The position numbers and the translations under genes are program-made. This document shows, piece after piece, positions 40,961-52,200 of a stretch of 64,000 bases of DNA (positions within the stretch are counted from its first letter, which is position 1; each line of letters begins with the position of its first letter). This DNA comes from Polydactylus sextarius (lineage: Eukaryota; Chordata; Actinopteri; Polynemidae): NCBI GenBank assembly GCA_016801845.1, contig CM028931.1:19009302-19073301 (forward strand). Direction: 5' to 3'. Under the pieces are notes generated by a model. It had not been told where the DNA came from and searched no databases. It saw only the letters and a program-made list of their open reading frames with translations.

Positions 40961-41435
40961 TGATCTTTAACTGCTCAGACTGGTTGTTTGTAAAAACTGT
41001 TGAATGAAAATATGTTTTTCGTTAAACGACCAGAGACAAACATGATGATGAGACGTTAACGTTTATTAAACATCAACAGACGAAGAAATAAAATACAACT
41101 GATCAGAGTTGATGGGTTTGATTTTAAAACACTTAGTTTTAGTTTTATTCTATTTTATAATATTTTATTTATTATGAAATTTGTCATTTTATTTTATTTA
41201 CATACATTAATTATTTTAACTTTTATTTTAAAATCTAACATTAATTATTTTATTTTTAATGTAACATTAAGGCTCCAGGTCAATAGATGATCGTCATTTC
41301 TCCACCAGGTGGCGCCGTTTCACTTCATCAGCAGCAGAATTAGTCACTTTAACAGAAACTGTTAAATATTAATATTTCTTCTATTTGACTTAATAAAACT
41401 GTAGTTGAGACTTTGACCTCAGAGGTTAAAGATCA

Positions 41436-41520
41436 GGGCTCGTCCGGGATTTGAACCCGGGACCTCTCGCACCCTAAGCGAGAATCATACCCCTAGATCA
41501 TACCCCCAGACCAACGAGCC
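41436..41520 (-). pseudogene. tRNA-Pro (AGG) with a 13-nt D-arm duplication
   Basis: The anticodon arm, T arm and B box match the other copies. The D-arm/A-box region is doubled (GGGGGTATGAT then CTAGGGGTATGAT), making 85 nt. The fold of the D arm is broken, so it is probably non-functional, although polymerase III could still transcribe it. Confidence 0.85.
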
Positions 41521-41745
41521 ACGAGGACTAGTGAGACCATCTGGATCTGGACCAACGAGCCACGAGGACTAGTGGGACCATCTGGATCTGGACCAACGAG
41601 CCACGAGGACTAGTGGGACCATCTGGATCTGGACCAACGAGCCACGAGGACCATCAACATCTGGATCTGGACCAACGAGCCACGAGGACTAGTGAGACCA
41701 TCTGGATCTGGACCAACGAGCCACGAGGACTGATGGGAACATCTG
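41521..41745 (-). repeat. tRNA-leader satellite, minus orientation
   Basis: Five to six units upstream of the 41436-41520 copy, decaying into GATGGGAACATCTGGGAACA. Confidence 0.88.
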
Positions 41746-41849
41746 GGAACATCTGGGATCCGGGTTCAACTCAAACTGATGACGTGGCAGATTCATGTGA
41801 CAACAGCGCCATCTGGTGGTTTAGGTTCATGTTTATTCTAATGAGAATA

Positions 41850-42480
41850 AATTATGACAAAATATTTAATAATAAATATCATCTCCATTTAACAACGTTT
41901 AATATCTATTTTATCTTGATTTATTTTTAAAATTTCATTCATTTTATGTTTTTCAAGTCAGATAAAATATAAAATAATTACAAGAAAATAAAAACAGAAA
42001 AAACATTTTTATTATTATTTATTATTATTTTTAACATTTATTTAATTTCTTAAAAATCAATTGTATTTATTTTATATTATTTATTAATTATTAAATACTA
42101 AAGATAAAATTGTTTAATAAAATGCAAATAATTTTATTATTTTATTTTATATTTTTATTTATTTATCTTGTTTTATTCTTGTTTTTCTAAGATAAGATAT
42201 TTTCTTATATTTATAAATATTAATACAGTATTTATAATTTATCTCAGTTTATTTTTTCAAGATAACACATTTTTATTTATTTTCATAATTGTCATTATTG
42301 TGATTATTTATTTTATGTTTCATTTTTATTTATTTTAATCTCTTTAAGCGTTTAACATATTTTATATATCGTTACATTTGTTATAAAAATCATTTTATTT
42401 GTCATGATAATTACTATTATTGATTTTCATTGTGTTTTATTTTTAAATATGTATTTTTATTGATTTATCCCAGATTGATG
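41850..42480. other. AT-rich spacer inside the tRNA cluster
   Basis: Low-complexity A/T DNA; nothing else seen. More of the same at 42740-42970, ending in a (CA)n run at 42977-43021. Confidence 0.7.
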
Positions 42481-42641
42481 ACGTGGCAGCGTCATGTGAT
42501 GTAACGTCGCCCTCTGCTGGTCGCGTTTATATTTGAAAAAGTGTGAATCAACTTTGATATTTTCAAATATAAACAAGTTAAACATGAAACATTTTTATGA
42601 ATTAAACAACAACTTCGTGTAGTAAAGTAAAGTTAAAACCA

Positions 42642-42713
42642 GGGCTCGTCCGGGATTTGAACCCGGGACCTCTCGCACCCAAAGCGAGAATCATACCCCT
42701 AGACCAACGAGCC
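42642..42713 (-). tRNA. tRNA-Pro (TGG)
   Basis: Intact 72-nt gene, anticodon TGG, TTTT after the 3' end (TGGTTTTAAC). It is the only copy without satellite units on its 5' side, where CACGTGAGAGCAG follows. Confidence 0.96.
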
Positions 42714-42975
42714 ACGTGAGAGCAGAGACACAGATACATCACACAGACGGTACTTTGATCATTTATTATTATTTTAATTATTTTAAATCAAATATTATGA
42801 TCAGAATCACGTTAAATTTCAAAATAAGACTCAAAAACTAGTTTAAAATCAATTAAAACTTTTTAAATTATTTTTAAAAACGTCATAAAGTTGTTTTTAA
42901 ATCTTCAAATGTCAATAAATTAGTAGTTTTATTTATTTAAAATATTTATTTATTTATAATATTTATTTATTACTG

Positions 42976-43023
<48 letters not shown>

Positions 43024-43103
43024 CCGTTGTTGTTGTTAGCATTTAGCCGTTAGCATTTAGCTTCAGGCTTTAAATCAGTTCAACGTCCGTCGCCGTCGCG
43101 CTC

Positions 43104-43113
43104 TGATGACGTC
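43104..43113 (+). promoter_or_regulatory. setd6: CRE just before the SETD6 start codon
   Basis: TGACGTCA at 43107-43114 overlaps the A of the ATG. The region 43080-43113 is CpG-rich (CGTCGCCGTCGCG), as in a short housekeeping promoter. Motif seen; role inferred. Confidence 0.4.
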
Positions 43114-46016
43114 ATGGCGACAGCGGCTAAACGAGCGCGGGTAAGAACCGTCTCCGGTTTTTAAACGTTTGTTTGTTTGTTTTTAGTAAACAACAGTTCG
43201 TGTTTTAATGTGATAAAATGTTTCGTTTGTCGTTGAATCAACTTCCGGTTCGGTTGTCAGCGCGAGGACACTGACTAAAGAACCGCACGTGGCGTTTTGT
43301 CACGTCTGTTCAGTCTGAAGAAACAGACGCACGTGCAGCTGCTTTGATCATAGTAAATAACAGGATCGGGACTCGGGTCTGATCCGGATCGTGATGATCC
43401 GGTTGGTTCATTTGTCTCCGTGTTGTTGTCGCAGGTTGAACCCGGATCAGAGCTCAGTCCTCTGGACCGGTTCCTGGTCTGGAGCCGGGACGTGGGTCTG
43501 GTTCTCAACAGTAAGGTCGGTTCATGTTAATCAATCACTTCATTTATCGATTATTATAAAAAACATGAAATAATTTTACATGTTAAATAATATTTATTTA
43601 TTTTATTAAAATGTTGGATTTTTTAAAATTATTTAAAACGAATTAAATTAATTTTATTCATGAATAAAATAATAAAAATGAGATGAGATTTTAATTTTTA
43701 TCTATTTTTATTTTATTGTTATTTTTTATTTGTTTTATCTGAAGTTTATTTCATTTATTATTTTTATTATTAACAATAATTTTATTTTTGATTTATTATT
43801 TTATTCATGATATTTTTTTTATTTATTTTATTTTATTTTTAATTTATTTAGTAATTTTATTTCTTTACACTAATTTAATTTATTATCTTTTGAAACAAAT
43901 ATAAAATAGTAGAAACTAATAATAAAAATGATTTAAAAAATTAATAAAATAAAAAATTTAAATTACCATTATTTACTTTTATGAAATAGTTTATTTCAAT
44001 TGTATTTTTAAGTATTTAGAGTTAATTTTGTTTAATTTTTGAATATATTTTAAATCGTTATCGTTATTGAATTTGTGCAGATGATGTCAGATTTAAAGTT
44101 GAAATAATAATAATAATATAATAATGAGGTTATACTGAGTAAACAATGAGGTAAATAACAAGGTAATAATGAGGTAATAATGAGTAAATAACGAGGTAAT
44201 AATGAGGTAAATAATGAGGTAATAATGAGTAAACAACAAGGTAATAATGAGGTAATAATGAGTAAATAACGAGGTAATAATGAGGTAAATAATGAGGTAA
44301 TACTGAGGTAATAATGAGGTAATAATGAGGTAATAATGAGGTAAATAACGAGGTAATAATGAGGTAAATAATGAGGTAATACTGAGGTAATAATGAGGTA
44401 ATACTGAGGTAATAATGAGGTAATAACGAGGTAATAACGAGGTAATAACGAGGTAATAACGAGTAAACAACGAGGTAATAACGAGGTAATAACGAGTAAA
44501 CAACGAGGTAATAATGAGGTAATAACGAGGTAATAACGAGGTAATAACGAGGTAATAACGAGTAAACAACGAGGTAATAACGAGGTAATAACGAGTAAAC
44601 TACGAGGTAACAACGAGGTAATAATGAGGTAATAATGAGGTAATAATGAGGTAATAACGAGTAAACAACGAGGTAATAACGAGGTAATAACGAGGTAAAC
44701 TACGAGGTAACAACGAGGTAATAACGAGGTAATAATGAGTAAACTACGAGGTAATAACGACGCGGTCCACTTGCAGGTCTACGTCAGCAGAGTCGGGACC
44801 GTGTCCGACTACGGTTTGTTGACCACGGACGACGTCGCCGAGGGAGAAGTCTTGTTCACTGTTCCCAGATCTGCTCTTCTGCACCAGGACACGACGTCCG
44901 TCTCCTCTCTGCTGGAACAAGGTGACGTTTGAAAACTCGACCGCGACGTTCGATCGTAGTTTGGTTTGTGACGTTTCCGACTCGTCCGTTTCCAGAGAAG
45001 CGGCGTCTCCGCAGCTCGTCCGGGTGGGTTCCTCTTCTTCTGTCTCTGCTCCACGAGTACACGTCTCCCGGGTCCAGGTGGAACCCGTACCTGTCTCTGT
45101 GGACGGACTTCAGGAGTCTGGACCAGCCCATGTTCTGGTGAGACGTCGCTGCTTCATCCTCCTCTTCATCGTTTTATTATTTTAAATTAATCGAGCTCCT
45201 GAAGGAGACTGAGATACGAATTAAATAAAAGTAAAGTAAAAAAAAAAATTTAAAAATTAAACTAATAAAGTGAAATAAAAAAGTAATAAAATAAATAAAA
45301 AGTAAAGTAATAAAATAAATAAAACAGTAATAAAAACTTAATGAATAAAATTTCTAAATTATGAAAATAATTTAAAACAGATAATATTTATCTTGTAATT
45401 ATTTTAATCTTATTTCATGTATAATATTAATTAAAATAATAAATAAGTTTTAAAATATTAAATAACGTGATCATAAATAAATAATTTAAAATAAATAAAT
45501 CAATAATACATTTAAATAAATAGAATAACACTAATGACTTAAAAAAATAAGATAAATAGAATAAAAACTGATGAATTAACCTCATTGTAAATGTTTTATT
45601 TATTTATAAAATATTAAATAATTTAACACAGACTGTTTCTATGATCCTGTGATTATTTTATATTTTATTTTATTTTATAAATAATAATAATTAAATCAGT
45701 CCTAAAATATTAAACAACGTGTTTGCTGGTCTCAGGTCTAAGGACGAGAGAGACCGGCTCCTGAAGGGGACCGGGATCCCGGAGGCCGTCGACAGAGACC
45801 TGACCAACATCAGCCGCGAATACCACGACGTGGTTCTGCCGTTCATCCGTCGTCACGGCGACGTGTGGAGCCCCGACGTCCACACGTTGGACTTGTACAC
45901 GCAGCTGGTGGCGTTCGTGATGGCGTACAGGTAGAAACGACACGGCGGCTGATTATTGATCCGTTCTCTGACTGATCCTCGTTGTTTTAGTTTCCAGGAG
46001 CCGCAGGAGGAAGACG

Positions 46017-46047
<31 letters not shown>

Positions 46048-48387
46048 AGAGGAGAAGACCCCGAACCCTCCCATGATGGTCCCGATGGCCGACATGTTGA
46101 ACCACGTGTCGGATCACAACGCCAACTTAGAGTTCACACCGGTGACGTCTGCTCCGTTAAATATACTTATATTGATTTTATCTTATTAGTTTAGTCATTA
46201 AATTTATTTTATTTTTTATTAAGTAAGAAAATAAAGGATTAAATATTAAAAATGAATATATTAAATTAAAATAAAATGACTAGATTATTACTTATTATTT
46301 TTATTTATTTATTATAAAATAAATGGTCACAATGAGAGAAACATGAAGCTCAGTTTATCTAATTTTTATTTTTAATAATTATCAGTATTAATATTACTAA
46401 TTTGAATATTTATTTGATTTATTTAAATTAATTAGTTTTTATTTTAATATAGTTTCCAACTAATTTCACTTATTTAAATATAATAAATAAATTAATAATA
46501 TTTATAATATATAATAAAAGTTATAATAATTAATAAAACACTGTATTTGTGTAATTTAATAATAATTTATTATTATTTGATTATGTTTATAAAAGTGGAC
46601 ACAACGTGACTGAAACAGTAACATTGTATCTGTTGTGGTGGTCGTCATGGTAACATCAGGACAGCCTGAGGATGGTGTCGGTCCGTCCCATCGCCGCCGG
46701 TCAGGAAGTGTTCAACACGTACGGTCAGATGTCCAACTGGCAGCTGCTGCACATGTACGGTTTCACCGAACCGTATCTTAGCAACCGCAACGACACGGCC
46801 GACGTCCCCGTCGCCAACCTCCGCCTCGCTTCCATACAAGGTAACGGACATGTTAACTCCTCCTCCTCCTCTTTAACCCCGCCTCCTTCTCTTTAACTCC
46901 TCCCCCTCCTCCTCTTTAACTCCTCCTCCTCCTCCTCCTCTTTAACCCCGCCTCCTCCTCTTTAACCCCGCCTCCTCCTCCTCTTTAACTCCTCCTCCGC
47001 CTATTTAACTCCTCCTCTTTAACCCCACCTCCTCTTTAACTCCTCCTCCTCCTCCTCTTTAACTTCTCCTCCTTCTCCTCTTTAACCCCGCCTCCTCCTC
47101 TTTAACTCCTCCTCTTTAACCCCTCCTCCTCTTTAACTCCTCCCCCTCCTCCTCCTCGTTAACCCCGCCCCTCCTCTTTAACTCCTCCTCTTTAACCCCT
47201 CCTCCTCTTTAACTCCTCCCCCTCCTCCTCTTTAACTCCTCCTCCTCGTTAACCCCGCCCCCTCCTCTTTAACTCCTCCTCTTTAACCCCTCCTCCTCTT
47301 TAACTCCTCCCCCTCCTCCTCTTTAACTCCTCCCCCTCCTCCTCTTTAACCCCGCCTCCTCCTCCTCTTTAACCCCACCTCCTCTTTAACTGCCCCTCCT
47401 CTTTAACCCCGCCCCCTCCTCTTTAACTCCTCCTCCTCCTCCTCGTTAACCCCGCCCCCTCCTCTTTAACCCCACCTCCTCTTTAACTCCTCCTCCTCCT
47501 CTTTAACTCCTCCTCCTCCTGTCAGGTGCTCAGAGTGAGGAGCAGCGTCGTGGGGTGGAGGAGCGGTGGGGAGCACTTCAGGATGAAGGAGCGTTTGTTT
47601 TCGGACTAAACGGCTGTTTGACGGACGGAGAGCTGCACACGACGCTCAAGGTGAGAAATAACATAAATAAAAATGTTTTATTTTTCCTGACTCTTCTGTT
47701 TCTATCCTGTTGTGACTATTTAATTTTATACTTTTTTCTTATTTGATAATAAATAAAATATTAATGACTTTTAAAAAGATATTAAAAATAAAAATGGATG
47801 AACTGAATTAACTTGTTTCTATTCTTTTAACTTATTAAAATAATTCTAATTAAAACACGAACTTACCTGTTTTTTCTTGAAAAATAAAAAATTTAACTGA
47901 CTTGATTTTATATTTGTCCTTATTTAATAAAATATAAAGTAAATGATTTAAAATAAAAATCAATGATCTGACTCGACTTGATAAAAACTTTTAAATTCAG
48001 AGCTGAGGTGCGTTAAACAAGTGTCCTACATGATGATTAATGTATTTAATATTAAACTAACCCAGATTAAAGTTTCAACGTCGTCTCCAGGTTTTGTTCA
48101 TGTCGGACGAAGAGTTCACGTCGTTCAAGGAGAACGACGGCTGGGAGGACGACGACGACGACCTGGACGAGGAGACGCTGTCGAACGACGGCTTGACCTC
48201 GCTGAAGGTCGAGTGGCGCCGCTTGATTCACGACGCCGTCGCCCTGACGCTGGCGGCGTACGGTAACCACGACGACGAGGAGGAGGAGGAGGAGGAGCAG
48301 AGCAGCAGGAAACGTCGGTCTCTTCAGGTACGACTGGGACAGAAGAGAATCCTCAACAGACTGATGAGACTCACTGACACGAGATGA
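43114..48387 (+). CDS. setd6: SET domain lysine methyltransferase 6
   Basis: SETD6 monomethylates lysines of RELA and H2A.Z among others, mainly in the nucleus. Nine exons give about 447 residues (human 449-473): 43114-43140, 43435-43515, 44777-44921, 44996-45137, 45736-45930, 45991-46141, 46660-46840, 47526-47650, 48091-48387. It starts MATAAKRAR. The split SET domain shows GTVSDYGLLTTDDVAEGEVL, FTVPRSALL, VMVPMADMLNHV-type DMLNHVSDHNANLE and the catalytic-Tyr region FNTYGQMSNWQLLHMYGF. The rubisco-LSMT-like C-terminal domain ends RLGQKRILNRLMRLTDTR. An Asp run coded by GAT repeats (about residues 232-240) and a late Glu run lengthen linkers that are also acidic in human. Introns 2 and 7 are minisatellites. 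The gene converges on CNOT1. Confidence 0.96.
43560..44100. other. AT-rich part of SETD6 intron 2
   Basis: Low-complexity A/T DNA with nothing else seen. SETD6 introns 4 (45190-45720), 6 (46180-46560) and 8 (47660-48060) are alike. Confidence 0.7.
44125..44760. repeat. GAGGTAATAA(C/T) minisatellite in SETD6 intron 2
   Basis: Roughly 60 units of about 10 bp (GAGGTAATAAC, GAGGTAATAAT, with GAGTAAACAAC interruptions), ending 17 bp before exon 44777. The 187-aa minus-strand ORF across it (LLPRxLLVITS repeats) is only the translated satellite. Confidence 0.95.
46855..47522. repeat. Pyrimidine minisatellite in SETD6 intron 7
   Basis: CTCCTCCTCCTCTTTAACTC and CTCCTCCTCTTTAACCCCGC variants repeat for about 670 bp, right up to the 3' splice site of exon 47526. 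One strand is nearly all C and T apart from the AA of each TTTAAC. Confidence 0.95.
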
Positions 48388-48405
48388 AACTTTTCCACGT
48401 GAAAC

Positions 48406-48411
48406 AATAAA
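48406..48411 (+). terminator. setd6: SETD6 poly(A) signal
   Basis: AATAAA only 19 nt after the SETD6 stop, giving a very short 3' UTR. Confidence 0.8.
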
Positions 48412-48438
48412 AGATCGGCTCGGCTGCAGTTTGAATGC

Positions 48439-48444
48439 TTTATT
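48439..48444 (-). terminator. cnot1: CNOT1 poly(A) signal
   Basis: TTTATT on the + strand is AATAAA for CNOT1, about 775 nt after its stop. It faces the SETD6 signal with 27 nt between the hexamers. Confidence 0.7.
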
Positions 48445-49219
48445 TCCTGTATGTATGCATACTGCAGTTAAAGTAGCAAGAACTAAAGGCAAACTAGAAA
48501 GGACTACAAAATACAACACACGGACCAATACATTTACAAAAACATTCAAAATGTTACAAAAGGGGCTGTATTGGTCCTTCTATTGTTGTCGGTTGGTTGG
48601 GATCTTTGTACAAATCGTCCAGACACGATGTCGCTTTTTACACGTTTACCCCCCCGCCCCCCCCCCCCAGACTACTTCCTGTCGCACTGTGGGATAAAAA
48701 GGAAACAAATCAAAGTAGCAGGCAGCTTTTTTTTTTTTTTTTTCTCATATCTTTTCTTCTCGGATCGATCGATCAGCAACAAAACGGGTCAAAGAAAAGA
48801 GAAGATGAGTGTGTGAGTGAGAGAGACGACTTTGGTAAAGTGAGTGAAAATATGTTCCGACGTCTTTTATCTTTACAAACATGTCATGATATATTTTAAA
48901 CCACAGACATGTTGTTTTCTTTTTTTTTTTTTCTCTCTCGTTCAATATTTACATCAAAGCATCAAAAAAAAAAAAAAAAAATATTTAAACAGCAACGTTC
49001 CAACTTCCAACCCATCGTCTCGGTCAAAAACAAAAAGAAACAAAAAGCTCAATAATCTTTTCCGTCCGTGAGCAGTAGTCCTTCCAGCCGCATGTCAAAT
49101 GAGACTGTGGTTGCCAGTTTATCCAGTGCCAACAGTAGAGAGGGAGGTGTGTGTGTGTGTGTGGGTCAAGGCTGATAGGGGGGGGTGGGGTGGGGGTAGA
49201 TTAGCTGGATGCTAACAGG
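48445..49219 (-). other. cnot1: CNOT1 3' UTR
   Basis: Non-coding. It includes homopolymer runs (poly-T at about 48728-48742 and 48920-48932, poly-A at about 48964-48980 on the + strand), a C run at about 48649-48668 and a Pumilio-type element (TGTAAATA on the minus strand, 48946-48953). Confidence 0.65.
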
Positions 49220-52200
49220 CTAACTGGCGCCGGTTCCCTCCATCACCTGCTGAGCTTGTTTCTGTCCCATACAACACTGAGCCACCGACTGGAACAACCT
49301 GACGGGTCAAACACACGTTTAGTCAACAGAGTGTGTGTGTGTGTGTGTGTGTTAAACGTGTGTGTGGCAGCAGGAACCTACTTCTCGATCTCGGGGGCAC
49401 AGTGCACAAAGTCGTGGTTCCAGAACTTGAAGGCCGGGTTCTTGATGAGCTCGATGAAGGTGATGAGGAGACCCCACGGGTGAGGCCTGTTGACGATCAG
49501 ACGCTCCAACAAAACCCTGAGGAACCACAGGAAACGTGTCATCTACCGTCTTAACTACAACGCTGGAGTGAACATGACACACTGACACAGCTCATGTTGT
49601 TACGGTTTTATAGTTTACTACAGTTTGATACGTTTTACTAGTTTGTCACGTTTTACTAGTTTAAGTTTTGCTAGATTTTCTCTCTCTGCTCCAGTTTGTT
49701 TTTTGTCAGTTTGCTGCAGTTTTCTAGTTGGCTACGTTTATGTTTGTCTCCGTGTTTGGCTGCGTTTGGTCACATGTTGTGCAGCGACTCTCAACCGTCT
49801 CTGGAGGCCGTTTCCTCCTGACTGTCTGAAGCGAACTAGACCCTCAGACCGGTGGTTTTACCTGGTGATCTGCTCCTGGATGGCCTCGGTGTTGGCCTCA
49901 GCGAACAGATACAACATGGTGCAGCTGAAGTAGTGGGTGTGGCTGTTGGGGTAGCGCAGCTGGTTGGCGATGGCGTTGAGGAACAGGTAGCGTCCTGAGG
50001 AGACAGACACTGGTCAGAGATCTGGGTCTGGGTCTAACAACAGAAAGCAGACGTGGCGTGACGCCGGGTTACCTTCGGTGTCCAGGTCCACGGCCAGGTT
50101 CTGGAAGATGTCCATGTGAGCGGAGTGAGTGATGGTGCTCATGGACGGCGTGCTGCCCTTGTTGTGGATGTGAGCGATGGCCTGGGTGCCCACGTACAGA
50201 ACCAGAGCGTTGATCAGCTGGATGTTGTAGCGGTTTCCAGGCTCGTTTGACACCTGTGAAGACGAACCGTCGTTTAGTGACGTAGATGAAGAATGAAACG
50301 GGTCAGAGCCGAAACTAGACAGAAACCAGGGCGACCTGCAGGTTGCTGCGCAGCTCGGACAGGAAGGTCACAGGCGACCGGGTCTTCAGGTACGAGTCCA
50401 GATCCTTCTTGAACTGAGACGGCATGACGCCCGTGAAGTTGGTGAGGATCCGAGGAGCGATGTTGATCTCACTCAGCATGTCGACCTGAAAAAGAGATAG
50501 GGATAAAACGGTTCAAAAACCTTCTGTTTCAATGTAAAGTTACTCTGTTAGCGCTAACGTTAGCCTCCTCCGCTGTAACGACTTTCTCCTCTGCTGGCTA
50601 CGTTAGCTAACTGGCTACGTTAGCTAACTGAGTACCTAAGTACTTACTTTACATTGAACTTACTAGACTATATTAACAAACTTTGCTATGTTAGCTAATT
50701 TGGCTACGTTAGCTAACTTTGCTACATTAGCCAAATTACAAGTTGGCTAATACAAGTAGCCAAATTCGCTAACCTTGTTGGGAAAGCTAATTTGGCTATG
50801 TTAAGTAACTTGACTGCATTACCAACTTTGCTATGTTAGCTAATTTAGCTACATTATCTAATTTTATTATGTTAGCTAATTAGGCTAAAGCAAAAGTAAC
50901 TTGACTATGTTAGAATATGATTTAACTTAAGTAGCAAAGTTAGCGAACTTTAACAGTCTGCTAACCTTGTTGAATTTGACTACTTTAACTAATGTAGCTA
51001 CATCAGCAAACACTGCTACATTAGATATTTTGGCTCCTTATATATATAAACAAGCTTAGTAAAGTTAGCTCTTGAGCTACATTATCTACTGTCAGTATGT
51101 TAGCTAATTTATCTATTTGAGCGGTCGCTTGTTGTTGCTGGCGGCCATGTTTACCTTGAGGTTGGGGGTGAAGGGGTCGGGGAGCCTCATGTTGCGTGGG
51201 AAGGCACTGAGGATGAGGTTGCGAAGCTGGATGCAGTTGGGCGGGATCACGTCGCAGAAGCCGTAGTGGTAGTCGCACAGGAACTCTGGGAAGTCGTGGA
51301 GCAGGACGAGGAGCACTCGCAGCGTCCCCTGGAGGACGGAGCAGACATTACGTCAGGTTGACAAGGTTTACACATGTGGGGGAAACATCTGGACTTGTTC
51401 AGGGGCGGGGCTAACCTTGTAGAGGATTTGCATAGGTTTGTTGAGCTCGACGTTCCTCAGGAAAGGTGCCAGGTACTTGAAGAGGTCGATGAGCAGCTGA
51501 GCGTACATGGGCCAACCCTGGAGACGACACGACGTCGCGCTGTTAGTTTGACTTTTTGAAACTTTAACAAACATCTCGTCCTCGTTTCGGTTTCATACCT
51601 TCTGCTGTGGCGTGTGCGCTAACATCCTAGCGATGAAGATGCGGTGCGAGATGAGCTCCAGCCAGGCGTAGACGAAGCCCGGTGCTTTGGTGGGTCTCAG
51701 GATGTGGAAGGTGTTGCTGTGGACGACAAACAGAAAACAAACGTTAACGTCTTGATTTAGGGAACGAAGGTTGCAAAAATTCCTGGGAAACAGCTAAGAT
51801 GTGAACCAGAGAGATATGCTAAACGTGAGCTAGCTAGCACCACTTCATTTCAGAGGCTAGCTTAGCATGGTGCTAGTTATCTCAAATGTAATGTGGTTTC
51901 TTTGGTTATTTGGCTACATTGGCTGTGTTAACTATGTTAGCTAACTTTGCTACATTATTTAACTTGGTTGTATTAGCTCACTAATTTAGCTATATTAGCC
52001 AATATCAGTACATTAGCTAATTTGCTAACATAGCTACACTGACAAACTAGACTGTGTTAAGTAACTATACTCGCTACTTCGCTAGGTTAGCTAATGTGGC
52101 TACTTAAGGTACTTTGGCCATGTTGGCGAACTGCTACATTAGCTAATTTGGCTACATTGGTTAACTTGACAGCGTTAAGTAATATGTTAGCTAATTAGGC

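Noticed and set aside
35820..43100. Metallothionein genes, which lie near BBS2 in human
   Set aside because: No Cys-rich small exons were seen on either strand between BBS2 and SETD6.
44050..44613. 187-aa minus-strand ORF rich in LLPRxLLVITS
   Set aside because: It is the translation of the GAGGTAATAA minisatellite in SETD6 intron 2; no family and no splice or codon support.
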